Shown here in pieces: positions 1-11,837 of a stretch of 64,000 nucleotides of DNA (positions are counted from its first letter, which is position 1; each line of letters opens with the position of its first letter). The notes under the pieces were generated by a model. It did no database searches. It saw only the letters and a program-made list of their open reading frames with translations, and had not been told where the DNA came from. The translations under genes were made by a program, and so were the position numbers. Source of the DNA: Necropsobacter rosorum (GTDB lineage: Bacteria > Pseudomonadota > Gammaproteobacteria > Enterobacterales > Pasteurellaceae); the NCBI GenBank assembly GCA_000751835.1, contig CCMQ01000003.1, positions 1-64,000 of the forward strand, given 5' to 3'.

Positions 1-24
1 TGTCTAGCTATAATAAAAAAGCCC
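1..24 (+). repeat. Left copy of a short near-direct repeat
   Basis: The segment beginning TGTCTAGCTATAATAA and running into an A tract and GCCC is nearly repeated at 1234-1258, where it begins TGTCTAACTATAATAAG. Between the two copies are the small membrane protein gene and the KilA-N-type pseudogene. Whether the copies mark the ends of an inserted piece is inference. Confidence 0.4.
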
Positions 25-42
25 GCCGAAGCGAGCTTTTTA
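18..42 (-). terminator. Terminator after the 92-codon membrane protein gene
   Basis: A hairpin with arms AAAAAGCCCGC and GCGAGCTTTTT around a CGAA loop, with one mismatch. On the minus strand it lies just downstream of the small membrane protein gene and ends in a T run. The flanking A and T tracts would let it work in both directions. Confidence 0.6.
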
Positions 43-54
43 AGTTAATTCGAT

Positions 55-327
55 TTAACGTAATTTAATGTCTAATTCCTTTTCGACTTTTTCAAGCAAA
101 TTGTCCAGATATTCTTTCTCTTGCTTTTTTATTTTATGTTCACGATATGCCATAAATAAACCAAACAAAATTAAACCGCAAGAAAAGCCGACAATATGCC
201 AAGGGAAAGCTAACGGATCAGACGGTGCAAGTTTAGCTAAAATAGCTGAAATAACCAAAATTGCAATAAAAAGGTAAACCATTTTCATAATCACATCAGC
301 TAAGTAAATCTTAGAACTATTTTTCAT
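55..327 (-). CDS. Small membrane protein of unknown function, two TM segments
   Basis: I do not recognise this protein. It has a short basic N-terminus, two hydrophobic segments (roughly residues 14-33 and 44-62, the second following a Pro-rich linker) and a charged, Lys/Glu-rich C-terminal tail of about 28 residues that could form a coiled coil. This predicts an inner-membrane protein with the tail in the cytoplasm. Two in-frame ATGs compete: one at 333 and one at 327. The AAAGGG ribosome binding site is better spaced for 327, giving 90 residues. Its neighbour is a phage-type pseudogene, and both lie between two copies of a short repeat (1-24 and 1234-1258), so it may be part of an acquired segment. 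Confidence 0.6.
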   Translation of the reverse strand: MKNSSKIYLADVIMKMVYLFIAILVISAILAKLAPSDPLAFPWHIVGFSCGLILFGLFMAYREHKIKKQEKEYLDNLLEKVEKELDIKLR

Positions 328-418
328 CGCCATACCCTTTTAATGTCCAATTTATACTTCTAATGTACAAAATATCACCGCAAAAAACAATAAAAGTGCG
401 GTCGGTTTTGATTAGGGT

Positions 419-1096
419 TTAGATAATTACGCCTTTAGCAAGCCCTTTCGGTTGATATTCGCGCAGGGTTTTTAGCGCGTGGTAGTAGTGTGCATTTTCG
501 CGTGGATCGACGTTAAACTCTGCCAACATTGGCTCAAGCATGCGTTTCATTGCGCCTAGCACGGTTTGATATTCTGTTGCGTGAGTGTAAGCGGTGATAC
601 CGTAGTGTGAGCCGAGCATTTCAAGCGGTTTGTGAATTTTACTCAATAATTCTAAATTATTGTAAAGCGCATACCACATTGAAGCGAAACGTAGCCATTG
701 TTTTTCGGTCAGTTCGCAGGAATATTTTTTCTCAGGCTCCGGCAAGGCAAGCTGCTGCAGTTGAGTTTGCTGTTTGTGCATAGCTAAGAATGCCCGTAGC
801 ACAACTAAATGAAATTTTGGGCTAATCCACATGGCGTAACTTAGTACTAATTCTTCACAAGCCCAAGTTCCTTGAACCGAAATATCTTTACCTCCACGAA
901 TAGTTTTAATAGCGAAGATCGTTTTTGTGTTTCACCCATTTTCAATTTCTTTTGCTAATTCCTTAGTTTGTTCATTACGAGCAAATAGATTTGGACGATA
1001 TTTTGGATCATTTCCACTCGCCAAGTGAAGATCATTTAAGGAATAGAGATTGTCTAAGGTGCGAATTGATTGATTTAAAATAGATAAGTTTGTCAT
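419..1096 (-). pseudogene. KilA-N / P22 antirepressor-like phage protein, interrupted by an in-frame stop
   Basis: From an ATG at 1096 the reading frame gives a 225-codon protein. It is broken by one TGA at 932-934 (codon 55). The part after the stop contains GTWACEELVLSYAMWISPKF, the signature of the KilA-N DNA-binding domain found in phage antirepressors and Rha-like proteins. The downstream part (from Met89 at 832) resembles the helical C-terminal domain that follows KilA-N in such proteins. The frame is otherwise intact, so the lesion looks recent. Alternatives are a sequencing error or reinitiation at 832 producing only the C-terminal domain. The segment is more AT-rich than its neighbours and no other phage gene is visible, so it is probably a prophage remnant. 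Confidence 0.75.
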
Positions 1097-1303
1097 AACG
1101 ACATTCCCGTTAATTTTCGAAATTAATATTTACCCATATAGGGTGCCAAGAGGCTCAAAAACCGTCCAAAGTCGGCTGGAGTTATTCCCCTTTCGGGTAT
1201 TTTATTCCTCGCCGTTCTATTATAGCCAGACGTTGTCTAACTATAATAAGAAAAAGGCCGGCATTCACCAACCCTTTTTATTCGTCTCATTCAACCAATC
1301 CGG
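1097..1303. other. Intergenic region with an inverted repeat
   Basis: No gene is seen here. At 1215-1253 two arms (TTCTATTATAGCCAGAC and GTCTAACTATAATAAGAA) face each other across three bases, forming an imperfect hairpin. The right arm is part of the repeat also present at 1-24. It lies beyond the 3' end of dapD on the minus strand and may act as its terminator or be the end of a small mobile repeat. Confidence 0.4.
1234..1258 (+). repeat. Right copy of the short near-direct repeat
   Basis: This is the partner of 1-24. The two copies differ at one internal base and by single-base indels in the A tract. An inverted third copy lies at 1215-1231. Confidence 0.4.
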
Positions 1304-2131
1304 TTATTCGTCGATGGTACGCAGCAGTTCGTTGATGCCGACTTTGCCTAATGTTTTGGCATCCACTTTTTTCACAATAACCGCACAATACAAACTGTAT
1401 TTGCCGTCTTTGGATGGCAGGCTGCCGGAAACCACGACGGAGCCTGCCGGTACGCGGCCGTAATGGATTTCGCCGGTTTCGCGGTCATAGATTTTGGTGG
1501 ACTGGCCGATAAACACGCCCATGGAAATCACACAGCCGTCTTCCACAATCACACCTTCAACCACTTCTGAGCGGGCACCGATAAAACAGTTATCGCCGAT
1601 AATGGTCGGGTTGGCTTGTAACGGTTCCAGTACACCGCCGATTCCCACGCCGCCGGACAAATGTACATTTTTGCCGATCTGCGCGCAAGATCCCACGGTC
1701 GCCCAGGTATCGACCATCGTGCCTTCGCCGACATAAGCGCCGATATTCACATAAGACGGCATTAATACCGCATTTTTGGCGATATACGCCCCTTTACGCA
1801 CGGTCGCGGACGGCACCACACGGAATCCTTCCTGTTGGAAACGAGCTTCATCATAATCGGCAAATTTCAACCGCACTTTATCGTAATACTTGGTTTCCGC
1901 GCCGTCGATCAGCTGATTATCGTTAATCCGGAACGACAACAGTACGGCTTTTTTTAACCATTGATGAGTTACCCATTCACCGTCGATTTTTTCCGCCACC
2001 CGGTACTGACCGCGATCCAGCCCCTCAATAACCTGTTCAATTGCCGCGCGGGTTTGGGCATCGACGGTTTTCGGCGAAATTTCAGCGCGGCGCTCAAATG
2101 CCGCCTCAATGATGTTCTGTAACTCTGACAT
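1304..2131 (-). CDS. dapD: Tetrahydrodipicolinate N-succinyltransferase
   Basis: DapD transfers succinyl from succinyl-CoA to tetrahydrodipicolinate in the succinylase branch of lysine and diaminopimelate synthesis, in the cytoplasm. The 275-residue length is the usual one for the family. The N-terminal helical domain (residues 1-100) is followed by a left-handed beta-helix of hexapeptide repeats, seen as the run of Gly/Val/Ile-rich motifs such as [20 protein letters not shown] and [17 protein letters not shown]. The gene is transcribed alone. dapB of the same pathway lies elsewhere in this window (38373-39185). Confidence 0.95.
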   Translation of the reverse strand: MSELQNIIEAAFERRAEISPKTVDAQTRAAIEQVIEGLDRGQYRVAEKIDGEWVTHQWLKKAVLLSFRINDNQLIDGAETKYYDKVRLKFADYDEARFQQEGFRVVPSATVRKGAYIAKNAVLMPSYVNIGAYVGEGTMVDTWATVGSCAQIGKNVHLSGGVGIGGVLEPLQANPTIIGDNCFIGARSEVVEGVIVEDGCVISMGVFIGQSTKIYDRETGEIHYGRVPAGSVVVSGSLPSKDGKYSLYCAVIVKKVDAKTLGKVGINELLRTIDE

Positions 2132-2240
2132 AGTGATTTCCTATAAAATACATGAAAAAAAGAGAGCTTATTTTTATCATATTTCCACTGAAAACTCACT
2201 CTTTTATTTCAGCACGGCGAACCGCAGGAAGTGAAATTTT

Positions 2241-2256
2241 TTGCGATCTTTGTCAA
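2241..2256 (+). promoter_or_regulatory. Candidate CRP site upstream of dctP
   Basis: TTGCGATCTTTGTCAA is an imperfect palindrome resembling the TGTGA-N6-TCACA consensus, lying about 95 bp before the dctP start. TRAP dicarboxylate uptake under catabolite control would make sense, but only the sequence match is seen. Confidence 0.35.
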
Positions 2257-2308
2257 AATTTTGTTAATAAAATGTTTACTTTTGTAAAAAACAGGGCAAA
2301 TTAGCTAA

Positions 2309-3349
<1,041 letters not shown>

Positions 3350-3423
3350 CGGCTTTATCGCCGTTCATTAAAATGCGGCAGTTTTGTGCCGCACTTTTTA
3401 TCATCTCGTTGCAGGAGTAAAAA

Positions 3424-4050
3424 ATGGCTTCTCTAAAGTGGTTATGGGAGCGTTTTGAGGAATGTTTTATCGCGATTTTATTAATGGTGATGACATTGGT
3501 GACATTTTTTTATGTCATCTTCAACAATCTTTACAATGTGTTCTTTGATTTGGCAGACCGTTTCCCGCTGACGGCATCATTTGCCGAACCGATCGGCGAA
3601 TGGATTATGCTGGCCGCTCAGGAAATGACCTGGAGCATTGCGGTGACGAAAGTCTGTTTCGGCTGGCTGATTTTTTTCGGCGCCTCATACGGCGTGCGTA
3701 CTGCAGGCCATATCGGTGTCGATATTGTGGTTAAGCATTTATCCCGCGCAGGCCAGAAAACGGTCGGAATTATCGCCGCACTATGTTGTCTGGTCTATGG
3801 CGTGTTAATCAGCGCGGCAAGTTATGAATGGATTCACGCCATGTATCTGACCGGCGTGGGTGCCGACGATTTACATCATTTCAATATTAAGCTCTGGCAA
3901 ACCGGCCTGATTATGCCGCTTGGCTTTGCGCTGATAGCAATCCGTTTTATTGAAATTCTGATTCGCATTCTGCGCGGCAAGCAACACAATCTGGGGCTGG
4001 CCGATGAAAGTGAAGATGCGCTGAAACTCAGCCGCAAGGAGGCAAAATGA
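3424..4050 (+). CDS. dctQ: TRAP transporter small permease, DctQ type
   Basis: This four-helix inner-membrane subunit links the binding protein to the large permease. Hydrophobic segments lie at about residues 14-34, 68-92, 113-133 and 157-180. At 208 residues it is longer than minimal DctQ proteins because of an acidic/basic C-terminal tail. An RBS (GGAG) precedes the ATG. Its last codons overlap the first codons of dctM (ATGA at 4047-4050), indicating translational coupling. Confidence 0.88.
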   Translation: MASLKWLWERFEECFIAILLMVMTLVTFFYVIFNNLYNVFFDLADRFPLTASFAEPIGEWIMLAAQEMTWSIAVTKVCFGWLIFFGASYGVRTAGHIGVDIVVKHLSRAGQKTVGIIAALCCLVYGVLISAASYEWIHAMYLTGVGADDLHHFNIKLWQTGLIMPLGFALIAIRFIEILIRILRGKQHNLGLADESEDALKLSRKEAK

Positions 4051-5330
4051 CGATTCTGGTGCTATTTTTGCTGTTATTCGTCTTGATGTTTATCGGTGTT
4101 CCAATCGCCATCTCGCTGGGATTATCCAGTGCGATAACCATTTTATTGTTCAGTCAGGATTCGCTCAGCTCGCTGGCGATTAAACTGTTTGAAACCTCGG
4201 AACATTATACGCTGTTAGCCATCCCGTTCTTTTTACTTGCCGGGGCATTCATGACCACAGGCGGCGTTGCAAAACGGCTGATTGATTTCGCCAATGCCAC
4301 CGTCGGACATATTCGCGGCGGTCTGGCGATTGCCGCCGTCATGTCCTGCATGTTATTCGCCGCACTTTCCGGCTCAAGTCCGGCCACCGTGGCGGCCGTC
4401 GGTTCGATCGCCATCGCCGGTATGGTGCGTTCCGGTTATCCGGTCGGCTTCGGTACCGGGATTATCTGTAATGCGGGAACTCTAGGGATCTTAATTCCGC
4501 CCTCCGTCGTAATGGTGGTTTACGCCGCGGCGACAGAAACCTCCGTAGGACGTTTATTTATGGCCGGCGTAATACCGGGTACGCTGCTCGGCGTGGTATT
4601 AATGCTTGCCATTTACCTTGTCGCACGGGTTAAAAAACTGCCGGCGCAACCCCGCGCCAGTGTGCGTCAATGGTGCGCCGCCGCACGCAAAGCGAGCTGG
4701 GGGCTGCTGCTGATGGTAATTATCCTCGGCGGGATTTACAGCGGTATCTTTACCCCGACAGAAGCGGCGGCCGTTGCCGCGGTGTATTCATTTTTCGTCG
4801 CGGTATTTATTTATAAAGATGTCAGACTGCGCGATTGCCCGAAAGTATTGCTGGAATCGGCGAAACTCAGCGTCATGCTGATGTTTATTATTGCCAATGC
4901 GATGCTGTTCGCCCATGTTTTAACCACCGAACAAATCCCACAGCTGATTACCGAGCATGTCATTCGCTGGGATTTACAGCCATGGACATTCTTAATCGTG
5001 GTGAATATTATCCTGCTGATCGCCGGTGCCTTTATGGAACCTTCGGCCATTATTCTGATTCTTGCGCCGATTTTGTTTCCGATCGCCCTCCAACTAGGGA
5101 TTGATCCGATTCATCTAGGAATTATTATGGTGGTCAACATGGAAATCGGTCTGATCACTCCGCCAATCGGGCTGAATTTATTCGTGGCCTCCGCCGTATC
5201 GAAAATGCCGTTGACAGATGTCGTCCGTGCCGCGATGCCGTGGCTGCTGATTCTGCTCAGTTTCTTACTGGCCATTACCTATATTCCGGCAATTTCGCTG
5301 GCGCTGCCGAATTGGATCGGCATCAATTAA
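4047..5330 (+). CDS. dctM: TRAP transporter large permease, DctM type
   Basis: This sodium-coupled dicarboxylate transport subunit has 427 residues, the family size. It shows the DctM pattern of 11-12 hydrophobic helices and the signature segments GSSPATVAAVGSIAIAGM, PPSVVMVVYAA and LITPPIGLNLFV. It sits last in the dctPQM operon and is followed by a hairpin shared with the convergent cysB gene. With a succinate-producing relative in mind, the system could import or re-import fumarate and malate for anaerobic respiration; that role is inference. Confidence 0.9.
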   Translation: MTILVLFLLLFVLMFIGVPIAISLGLSSAITILLFSQDSLSSLAIKLFETSEHYTLLAIPFFLLAGAFMTTGGVAKRLIDFANATVGHIRGGLAIAAVMSCMLFAALSGSSPATVAAVGSIAIAGMVRSGYPVGFGTGIICNAGTLGILIPPSVVMVVYAAATETSVGRLFMAGVIPGTLLGVVLMLAIYLVARVKKLPAQPRASVRQWCAAARKASWGLLLMVIILGGIYSGIFTPTEAAAVAAVYSFFVAVFIYKDVRLRDCPKVLLESAKLSVMLMFIIANAMLFAHVLTTEQIPQLITEHVIRWDLQPWTFLIVVNIILLIAGAFMEPSAIILILAPILFPIALQLGIDPIHLGIIMVVNMEIGLITPPIGLNLFVASAVSKMPLTDVVRAAMPWLLILLSFLLAITYIPAISLALPNWIGIN

Positions 5331-5364
5331 GCCGCCGCATACGGGCCTATTCCGCTGATAAAAA

Positions 5365-5395
5365 ACCGCCGTTTCACGCAACACGAAACGGCGGG
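5365..5395 (-). terminator. Bidirectional terminator between dctM and cysB
   Basis: Arms CCGCCGTTTC and GAAACGGCGG enclose a 9-nt loop. On the minus strand the stem is followed by a run of Ts, which fits termination of cysB. It also lies 35 bp beyond dctM. Confidence 0.75.
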
Positions 5396-5417
5396 TCATT
5401 ACTATCTGAAGCGAATA

Positions 5418-6441
<1,024 letters not shown>

Positions 6442-6448
6442 ATGTTTT

Positions 6449-7417
6449 TTAGGATTTTTTATAGCGTTTGTTCAATTCCGTGTAGCGTTTTACCGCTTTG
6501 CGGATTTGCCCGGTTTTCGGACGCCGTCGCACTTTATGAACCGCCAGTTTGGTGTCGGTTTCCGGCGGCAAGCCGACCAATTCGCGCAAATAATTCACCT
6601 CCTCGAGCGGCATTTCTTCCCATCCGCCGCGGGGCAGCGATTTCGCCAGCTGAATATTACCATAGCGGATACGGATCAGGCGGCTGACCTGAATGCCCTG
6701 CGATTCCCACAAACGGCGCACTTCACGATTACGCCCTTCCATTAAAGTGACATCAAACCATTGATTCATACCTTGTCCGCCGACCGATTTGATTAGCGTG
6801 AAATTCGCCGGCCCGTCTTCCAGCTGCACGCCTTTTTTCAAGCGCGCCAGCATGGCGTCGTCGACCTGACCGAATACGCGCACGGAATATTCGCGTTCCA
6901 CTTCCCGGCTCGGGTGCATTAAGCGGTTTGCCAGTTCGCCGTCGGTGGTGAATAACAATAAGCCGGAAGTATTGATATCCAGCCGCCCCACTGCGATCCA
7001 GCGCGCGCCAGTTAAGCGCGGCAGACGGTCAAACACGGTGGCGCGGCCTTCCGGATCATGGCGGGTACACAACTCGCCTTCCGGTTTGTAATACATCAGC
7101 ACGCGACACATGGCTTTCTGCGCCTGCATCAGATTGACGATATGCCCGTCAATGCGCACTTTTACGGCCGAATTCACATCAATCCGGTCGCCCAGCGTTG
7201 CCATTTTGCCGTCCACGCTGACGCGGTTGGCCGCAATCATGGCTTCGATTTCACGGCGCGATCCCTGACCGGCGCGCGCCAGCACTTTCTGCAGTTTTTC
7301 CCCTGCCACCCGGCTTTTGCTTTTCGCAGCGGTGGAAACGGCACTAAAATCGACCGCACTTTTATCGGCGCTAAAGTGCGGTCGGTTTGGACGAGAGTTT
7401 ATTTTGTTTGATTTCAT
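6449..7417 (-). CDS. rluB: 23S rRNA pseudouridine(2605) synthase
   Basis: RluB isomerises U2605 of 23S rRNA during ribosome maturation. An S4 RNA-binding domain ([19 protein letters not shown], about residues 40-60) is followed by the RsuA/RluB catalytic domain, with the active-site Asp in [14 protein letters not shown] (about residue 147). An RBS (AGAGGA) six bases before the ATG at 7417 supports this start over a TTG at 7441, giving 322 residues. The first 30 residues form a low-complexity extension encoded in part by an inverted pair of uptake sequences (7351-7384). The basic C-terminal tail is typical of RluB. Confidence 0.9.
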   Translation of the reverse strand: MKSNKINSRPNRPHFSADKSAVDFSAVSTAAKSKSRVAGEKLQKVLARAGQGSRREIEAMIAANRVSVDGKMATLGDRIDVNSAVKVRIDGHIVNLMQAQKAMCRVLMYYKPEGELCTRHDPEGRATVFDRLPRLTGARWIAVGRLDINTSGLLLFTTDGELANRLMHPSREVEREYSVRVFGQVDDAMLARLKKGVQLEDGPANFTLIKSVGGQGMNQWFDVTLMEGRNREVRRLWESQGIQVSRLIRIRYGNIQLAKSLPRGGWEEMPLEEVNYLRELVGLPPETDTKLAVHKVRRRPKTGQIRKAVKRYTELNKRYKKS

Positions 7418-7468
7418 AATTCCTCTTTGTCGCTTTCCCAAGCGTCTGGTTAAATAATCGCACTGCGG

Positions 7469-8092
7469 TCAGATAAACGGCGCTATCGACCCGCTGCCCT
7501 CACGGATAATCACCGGAGAATCGTCGGTTAAATCCACCACCGTGGTCGGCTTCTGTCCCAGATAACCGCCGTGAATAATCAGATCCACCTGACGTTCCAG
7601 ACGGTCACGGATTTCCTCCGGATCCGACTGGGTAATATGCTCTTCGCCCGGCAGCATCAGCGAACAGGACAAAATCGGTTCGCCCAATGCGCTCAATAAA
7701 TCCAGCGCAATCTGATTATCCGGTACGCGAAGACCAATGGTTTTGCGTTTGGATGTCATCAAGCGGCGCGGTAATTCTTTGGTGGCGGTTAAAATAAAGG
7801 TATAGCGTCCCGGCGTATTATTTTTAATTAAACGATAGGCGCTGTTGCTGACTACGGAATAATTCGACAGCTCGGACAAATCGCTGCATACCAGCGTAAA
7901 GTTGTGATTTTCCGGCAGCTGGCGGATCTGCACAATCCGATCCATCGCATGTTTATCGCCCAGCATACAGCCTAACGCATAGCCGGAATCGGTCGGATAC
8001 ACAATCACGCCGCCGCGGCGCAAAATATCCACCGCCTGATTAATCAGCCGGGGCTGCGGATTTTCCGGATGAATATAAAAAAACTGACTCAT
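7469..8092 (-). CDS. yciO: YciO/YrdC-SUA5 family protein
   Basis: This 207-residue protein belongs to the YrdC-like fold that contains TsaC/Sua5 (threonylcarbamoyl-AMP synthase for tRNA t6A). The opening GGVIVYPTDSGYALGC and the KRKTIGLRVPDN segment are those of the YciO branch. YciO is a paralogue whose exact role is less settled than that of TsaC. It lies between rsmI and rluB on the same strand, and a yciO-rluB pair is also seen in enteric bacteria, which supports the assignment. Confidence 0.85.
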   Translation of the reverse strand: MSQFFYIHPENPQPRLINQAVDILRRGGVIVYPTDSGYALGCMLGDKHAMDRIVQIRQLPENHNFTLVCSDLSELSNYSVVSNSAYRLIKNNTPGRYTFILTATKELPRRLMTSKRKTIGLRVPDNQIALDLLSALGEPILSCSLMLPGEEHITQSDPEEIRDRLERQVDLIIHGGYLGQKPTTVVDLTDDSPVIIREGSGSIAPFI

Positions 8093-8193
8093 ATCGCTTG
8101 CTTTCCTCTAAACTGGCGCAATTATACACAAAGCCGACGGATTATATAACGTTTTATTGCAATAAATCACTGTCGCCATGCCGTTTTGCCGGG

Positions 8194-9039
8194 TTAGTCA
8201 AAATGCGCCAGACCAAATTGGTACAACGCATTTTTCTTATAACCGTAAACTTCCGCCACAATCGCCGCCGCCTTTTTCAGCGGCAACTCACGGGCAATTA
8301 ACGTCAATGCCTTGATGGCCTGTGCGGAAAAAACCGTCTCTTGCGTTTTTGGCTTGCCCTCTACAATTAACACCATTTCACCTTTGGTGCGGTTAGGATC
8401 CTCCGCCAGCCAGGCGCGCAACGCTGCCAGCCTATCGCCCGAAACGGTTTCCCAGCTTTTGGTGATTTCACGCGCCAGTACCGCATAACGATCCGCGCCG
8501 AACACCGCTTCCATATCCGCCAGACAATCTAAAATCCGATGGGTGGATTCATAAAAAATCAGGGTGCGTTCCTCATCGGCAAGGACTTCCAGCTTATCGC
8601 GCCGCCCTTTGCTTTTGGCCGGCAGAAATCCCTCAAAACAGAAACGATCGGAGGCAATGCCCGAGGCACACAATGCGGTAATCGCCGCGCAGGCGCCCGG
8701 CAGCGGCACCACCCTGATGCCGGCCTGGCGGCATTGTCTGACCAAATGAAAGCCCGGATCGCTGATCAACGGTGTTCCCGCATCGGAAATCAGCGCAATG
8801 CTCATCCCCTGCTGCAATTTCGCCACCAACTGCGCCGCTTTTTGCTGCTCGTTATGATCATGCAGGGCGAAAAAAGGTTTTTTAATCCCATAATGGGCAA
8901 GCAGCAAACCGCTGTGTCGGGTATCTTCGGCGGCAATTAAATCGGCCTGAGCGAAAACATCCAGCGCCCGTTGCGTGATATCCCGCAGATTACCGATAGG
9001 GGTGGCGACAATATAGAGGGTTCCGGCTAAATTATTCAT
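8194..9039 (-). CDS. rsmI: 16S rRNA 2'-O-ribose C1402 methyltransferase
   Basis: RsmI uses S-adenosylmethionine to methylate the ribose of C1402 in the decoding centre of 16S rRNA. The tetrapyrrole-methylase fold is clear: [15 protein letters not shown] at residue 8, [12 protein letters not shown], and the Gly-rich [15 protein letters not shown]. Its 281-residue length is normal. It is divergent from lpoA, as in many gamma-proteobacteria, with only 77 bp between the two start codons. Confidence 0.95.
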   Translation of the reverse strand: MNNLAGTLYIVATPIGNLRDITQRALDVFAQADLIAAEDTRHSGLLLAHYGIKKPFFALHDHNEQQKAAQLVAKLQQGMSIALISDAGTPLISDPGFHLVRQCRQAGIRVVPLPGACAAITALCASGIASDRFCFEGFLPAKSKGRRDKLEVLADEERTLIFYESTHRILDCLADMEAVFGADRYAVLAREITKSWETVSGDRLAALRAWLAEDPNRTKGEMVLIVEGKPKTQETVFSAQAIKALTLIARELPLKKAAAIVAEVYGYKKNALYQFGLAHFD

Positions 9040-9116
9040 TTTTTAACTTCTTTTATTTGCTTTTAATTATTCAGATAAGTAAGATCCGTACAGATTGTTT
9101 GAACAACGGAGTAATT

Positions 9117-10841
9117 ATGACTATTCTATTACAACGCATTAATTTTAAAAATCAATTAATGCCTTTTTTATTTACGCTGTTACTCGCAGGCTGTACCACC
9201 TTATTCGGCAGCAGCTTCACCGGCGTACTGAAAAATGATGCCAACGCCAATTCCGATTTTTATATGAATAAAATCGAGCAAACCAGCGATAACGAAGATA
9301 AACAGACTTATAAGCTGCTGGCCGCCCGCGTGTTGCTCACGGAAAACAAAATTCCGCAGGCAGAAGCGCTGTTAGCCGAGCTGAAAGATCTGAACGATGA
9401 GCAATTGCTGGATAAATCCATTATCGACGCCAATATCGCCGCACTTAAAGGCAAAAACAAAAGCGCACAAACCCAGCTGCAAGCTATCAATCTGTCGTTA
9501 TTAAGCCCGTCCCAAAAAGCCCGTTATTATGAAGTGAGCGCGCGTATCGCAGAAAACCGCAATGATCCGATCGACGCGGTTAAAGCCAGAATTCAGATTG
9601 ACAACTATGTCACCGATACGCAAAGAAAACAGGCTAATAATGACCGCACTTGGGCATTGTTGCGCAACACGAATAAGGGCGTCATCAATAATACCGCGGC
9701 AGACGGTAATGCGGCACTAGGCGGCTGGCTGGCGCTGGCGAAAGCCTATAATGATCATTTAAATCAGCCGGCACAGTTAAGTCAGGCGCTGCAAAACTGG
9801 AAAAACAGCTACCCGAACCATACCGCCGCCTATTTATTCCCGACAGAATTGCAGGGATTGTTTAATTTTCAACAAACCAGCCTGAACCAAATCGCTTTAT
9901 TACTGCCCTTAAGCGGTGACGCGCAATTAATCGGCAATACCATTAAAAAAGGGTTCGACCATGCGCGCGGCGATTCGGCGATACCGGTACAGGTTTTCGA
10001 TACTATCGCAACGCCTATCGACAGCATTCTGGCGCAAGTCAAACAGCAAGGTATCACTACCGTCGTCGGCCCGTTGCTGAAACAAAATGTGGATGCCGTA
10101 TTAAACAATCCGTCTTCGATTCAGGGCTTAAACGTGCTGTCACTGAATTCCACCGCCAATGCCCGAGCAGTCGGTCAGCTGTGTTATTACGGTCTGGCAC
10201 CGGAAGATGAAGCGGAATCCGCCGCCAATAAAATCTGGAACGACGGCATCCGCAGCCCGTTAGTGATCGTGCCGCAAAGCGATTTGGGACAGCGCACCGC
10301 CTCCGCGTTTAATGTACGCTGGCAGCAACTTGCCGCCACTGATGCGAATATCAAATTTTACAATAAAGCCGATGATATCAGTTTCGCTTTGCAATCCGGT
10401 TTAAGCGAAAACGCACAGGGACTGTATATCGTCGCGACCAGCGAACAGTTAAGCGAAATTAAAACGGTGATTGATAATTCCGGCAGTAATCTGAAATTGT
10501 ATGCCAGTTCGCGCAGCAATTCTTCCAATAACGGTCCGGAATACCGTTTGCTGATGAACGGGTTGCAATTCAGCGATATTCCGTTCTTTAAAGATACCGA
10601 ATCCGAACAATATAAACAGGTGGAAACCTTAACCAACGGTGATTATTCATTAATGCGTCTATATGCCATGGGTTCCGATGCGTGGCTGCTGATCAATCAG
10701 TTTAATGAATTGCGTCAGGTACCGGGCTTCAACGTTACCGGTCTGACCGGTGTTTTAAGTGCCGGCCCGAACTGTAATGTCGAACGCGATATGACCTGGT
10801 TCCAATACCAAAACGGCGGCATTGCAGTATTAAGCAATTAA
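9117..10841 (+). CDS. lpoA: Penicillin-binding protein activator LpoA (LppC family)
   Basis: LpoA is an outer-membrane lipoprotein that reaches through the periplasm to stimulate peptidoglycan synthase PBP1A. The ATG at 9117, preceded by a GGAG ribosome site, gives 574 residues. A longer frame from 9057 would bury the signal sequence. The lipobox LLAGC puts the lipidated Cys at residue 26. The N-terminal TPR-like helical half (residues 40-260) and the periplasmic-binding-protein-like C-terminal half (from about 275, [14 protein letters not shown]) are both recognisable. yraN, diaA and dolP follow in the same direction. Confidence 0.93.
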   Translation: MTILLQRINFKNQLMPFLFTLLLAGCTTLFGSSFTGVLKNDANANSDFYMNKIEQTSDNEDKQTYKLLAARVLLTENKIPQAEALLAELKDLNDEQLLDKSIIDANIAALKGKNKSAQTQLQAINLSLLSPSQKARYYEVSARIAENRNDPIDAVKARIQIDNYVTDTQRKQANNDRTWALLRNTNKGVINNTAADGNAALGGWLALAKAYNDHLNQPAQLSQALQNWKNSYPNHTAAYLFPTELQGLFNFQQTSLNQIALLLPLSGDAQLIGNTIKKGFDHARGDSAIPVQVFDTIATPIDSILAQVKQQGITTVVGPLLKQNVDAVLNNPSSIQGLNVLSLNSTANARAVGQLCYYGLAPEDEAESAANKIWNDGIRSPLVIVPQSDLGQRTASAFNVRWQQLAATDANIKFYNKADDISFALQSGLSENAQGLYIVATSEQLSEIKTVIDNSGSNLKLYASSRSNSSNNGPEYRLLMNGLQFSDIPFFKDTESEQYKQVETLTNGDYSLMRLYAMGSDAWLLINQFNELRQVPGFNVTGLTGVLSAGPNCNVERDMTWFQYQNGGIAVLSN

Positions 10842-10842
10842 G

Positions 10843-11202
10843 ATGTTTACCTCCAAACGTCAGCAAGGTGCGGGCTTTGAATTACAGGCCCGCCTTTTCT
10901 TAGAGTCTAAGGGGCTGCATTTTATTGCCGCCAATCAATATTTTAAATGCGGTGAACTGGATCTGATCATGCGTGATCAGCAAACTATCGTGTTCGTGGA
11001 AGTGCGCCAGCGCAAAAATGCGGTTTTCGGCTCCGCAGTTGACAGCGTGGATTGGCGAAAACAGCAAAAATGGCAGGATGCGGCAAGTCTCTGGCTGGCG
11101 CAACGGGATTGCAGCCTGGAAGACACCGATTGTCGTTTTGATTTGGTCGCGTTCGGAAAAACCGCCGACGATATTGAATGGATTCCCAATTTCCTAGAAT
11201 AA
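10843..11202 (+). CDS. yraN: UPF0102 family protein YraN
   Basis: This 119-residue protein has the restriction-endonuclease-like fold motifs of the YraN family: GELDLIMRD followed by FVEVRQR, an E/D-x-K-like nuclease core in which the usual final Lys is replaced in this neighbourhood (EVRQRK). Its role is unproven; the family is thought to have nuclease or Holliday-junction-related activity. It begins one base after the lpoA stop codon, so it is probably translated from the same mRNA, and its end overlaps the region just before diaA. Confidence 0.85.
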   Translation: MFTSKRQQGAGFELQARLFLESKGLHFIAANQYFKCGELDLIMRDQQTIVFVEVRQRKNAVFGSAVDSVDWRKQQKWQDAASLWLAQRDCSLEDTDCRFDLVAFGKTADDIEWIPNFLE

Positions 11203-11207
11203 GCACT

Positions 11208-11792
11208 ATGTTAGATAAAATTAAAGATCTCTACAGCGAAAGCATTCAAACGCATATTTCAGCCTCCAAGCTGCTGCCGGATACGATTGTCCAGGCGGTA
11301 CACACGATGGTGAGCTGCCTGCTGCGCGGAAATAAAATTATTGTCTGCGGACATGGCCGTTCTTATGCCAATGCGCAGTTTCTGGTCGCCAATTTACTGA
11401 ACCGCTACGAACTGGAACGGCCGAGTTTTCCTTCCGTTCTCTTAAGTCTGGATAACGCCATAGGATCCGCAATTATCTCCGACAGCGCGCCGAACAGTCT
11501 GTATCAGCGTCAATTTAACGCTATCGCGCGGCAAGGTGATATTCTGGTGGTCTTTTCCCCTTTCGGCAACGAAGACACCGTTCTGGACACCATTAATTGC
11601 GCACTAAATAAAGAAATCAATGTCATAGTATTGACCGGTGCGCGAAATGATCATATTCAGGGTTTTTTAACCGAAAATGATCTGGAAATTGCCGCACCTG
11701 CCGTAAAGGAAAGCCGCATTCTGGAGCATCATTTATTTATTGTCAATGTGATTTGCGAACTGATTGATCACGCGTTGTTTTCACATGCGTAG
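11208..11792 (+). CDS. diaA: DnaA initiator-associating protein DiaA
   Basis: DiaA binds DnaA and promotes orderly assembly of initiation complexes at oriC. It belongs to the SIS (sugar isomerase) fold, is homologous to phosphoheptose isomerase GmhA, and forms tetramers. The motifs IIVCGHGRSYANAQFLVANL and GDILVVFSPFGNEDTVLDTI mark the SIS domain. The ATG at 11208 gives 194 residues, matching the family length; an in-frame ATG 30 bp upstream would overlap yraN and is less likely. The glycine usually seen as GNGGS in GmhA is CGHGRS here. Confidence 0.9.
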   Translation: MLDKIKDLYSESIQTHISASKLLPDTIVQAVHTMVSCLLRGNKIIVCGHGRSYANAQFLVANLLNRYELERPSFPSVLLSLDNAIGSAIISDSAPNSLYQRQFNAIARQGDILVVFSPFGNEDTVLDTINCALNKEINVIVLTGARNDHIQGFLTENDLEIAAPAVKESRILEHHLFIVNVICELIDHALFSHA

Positions 11793-11837
11793 CGGAATGA
11801 GTATAAATCCAATTCAGTAACACAAAGGAGCTTAACG

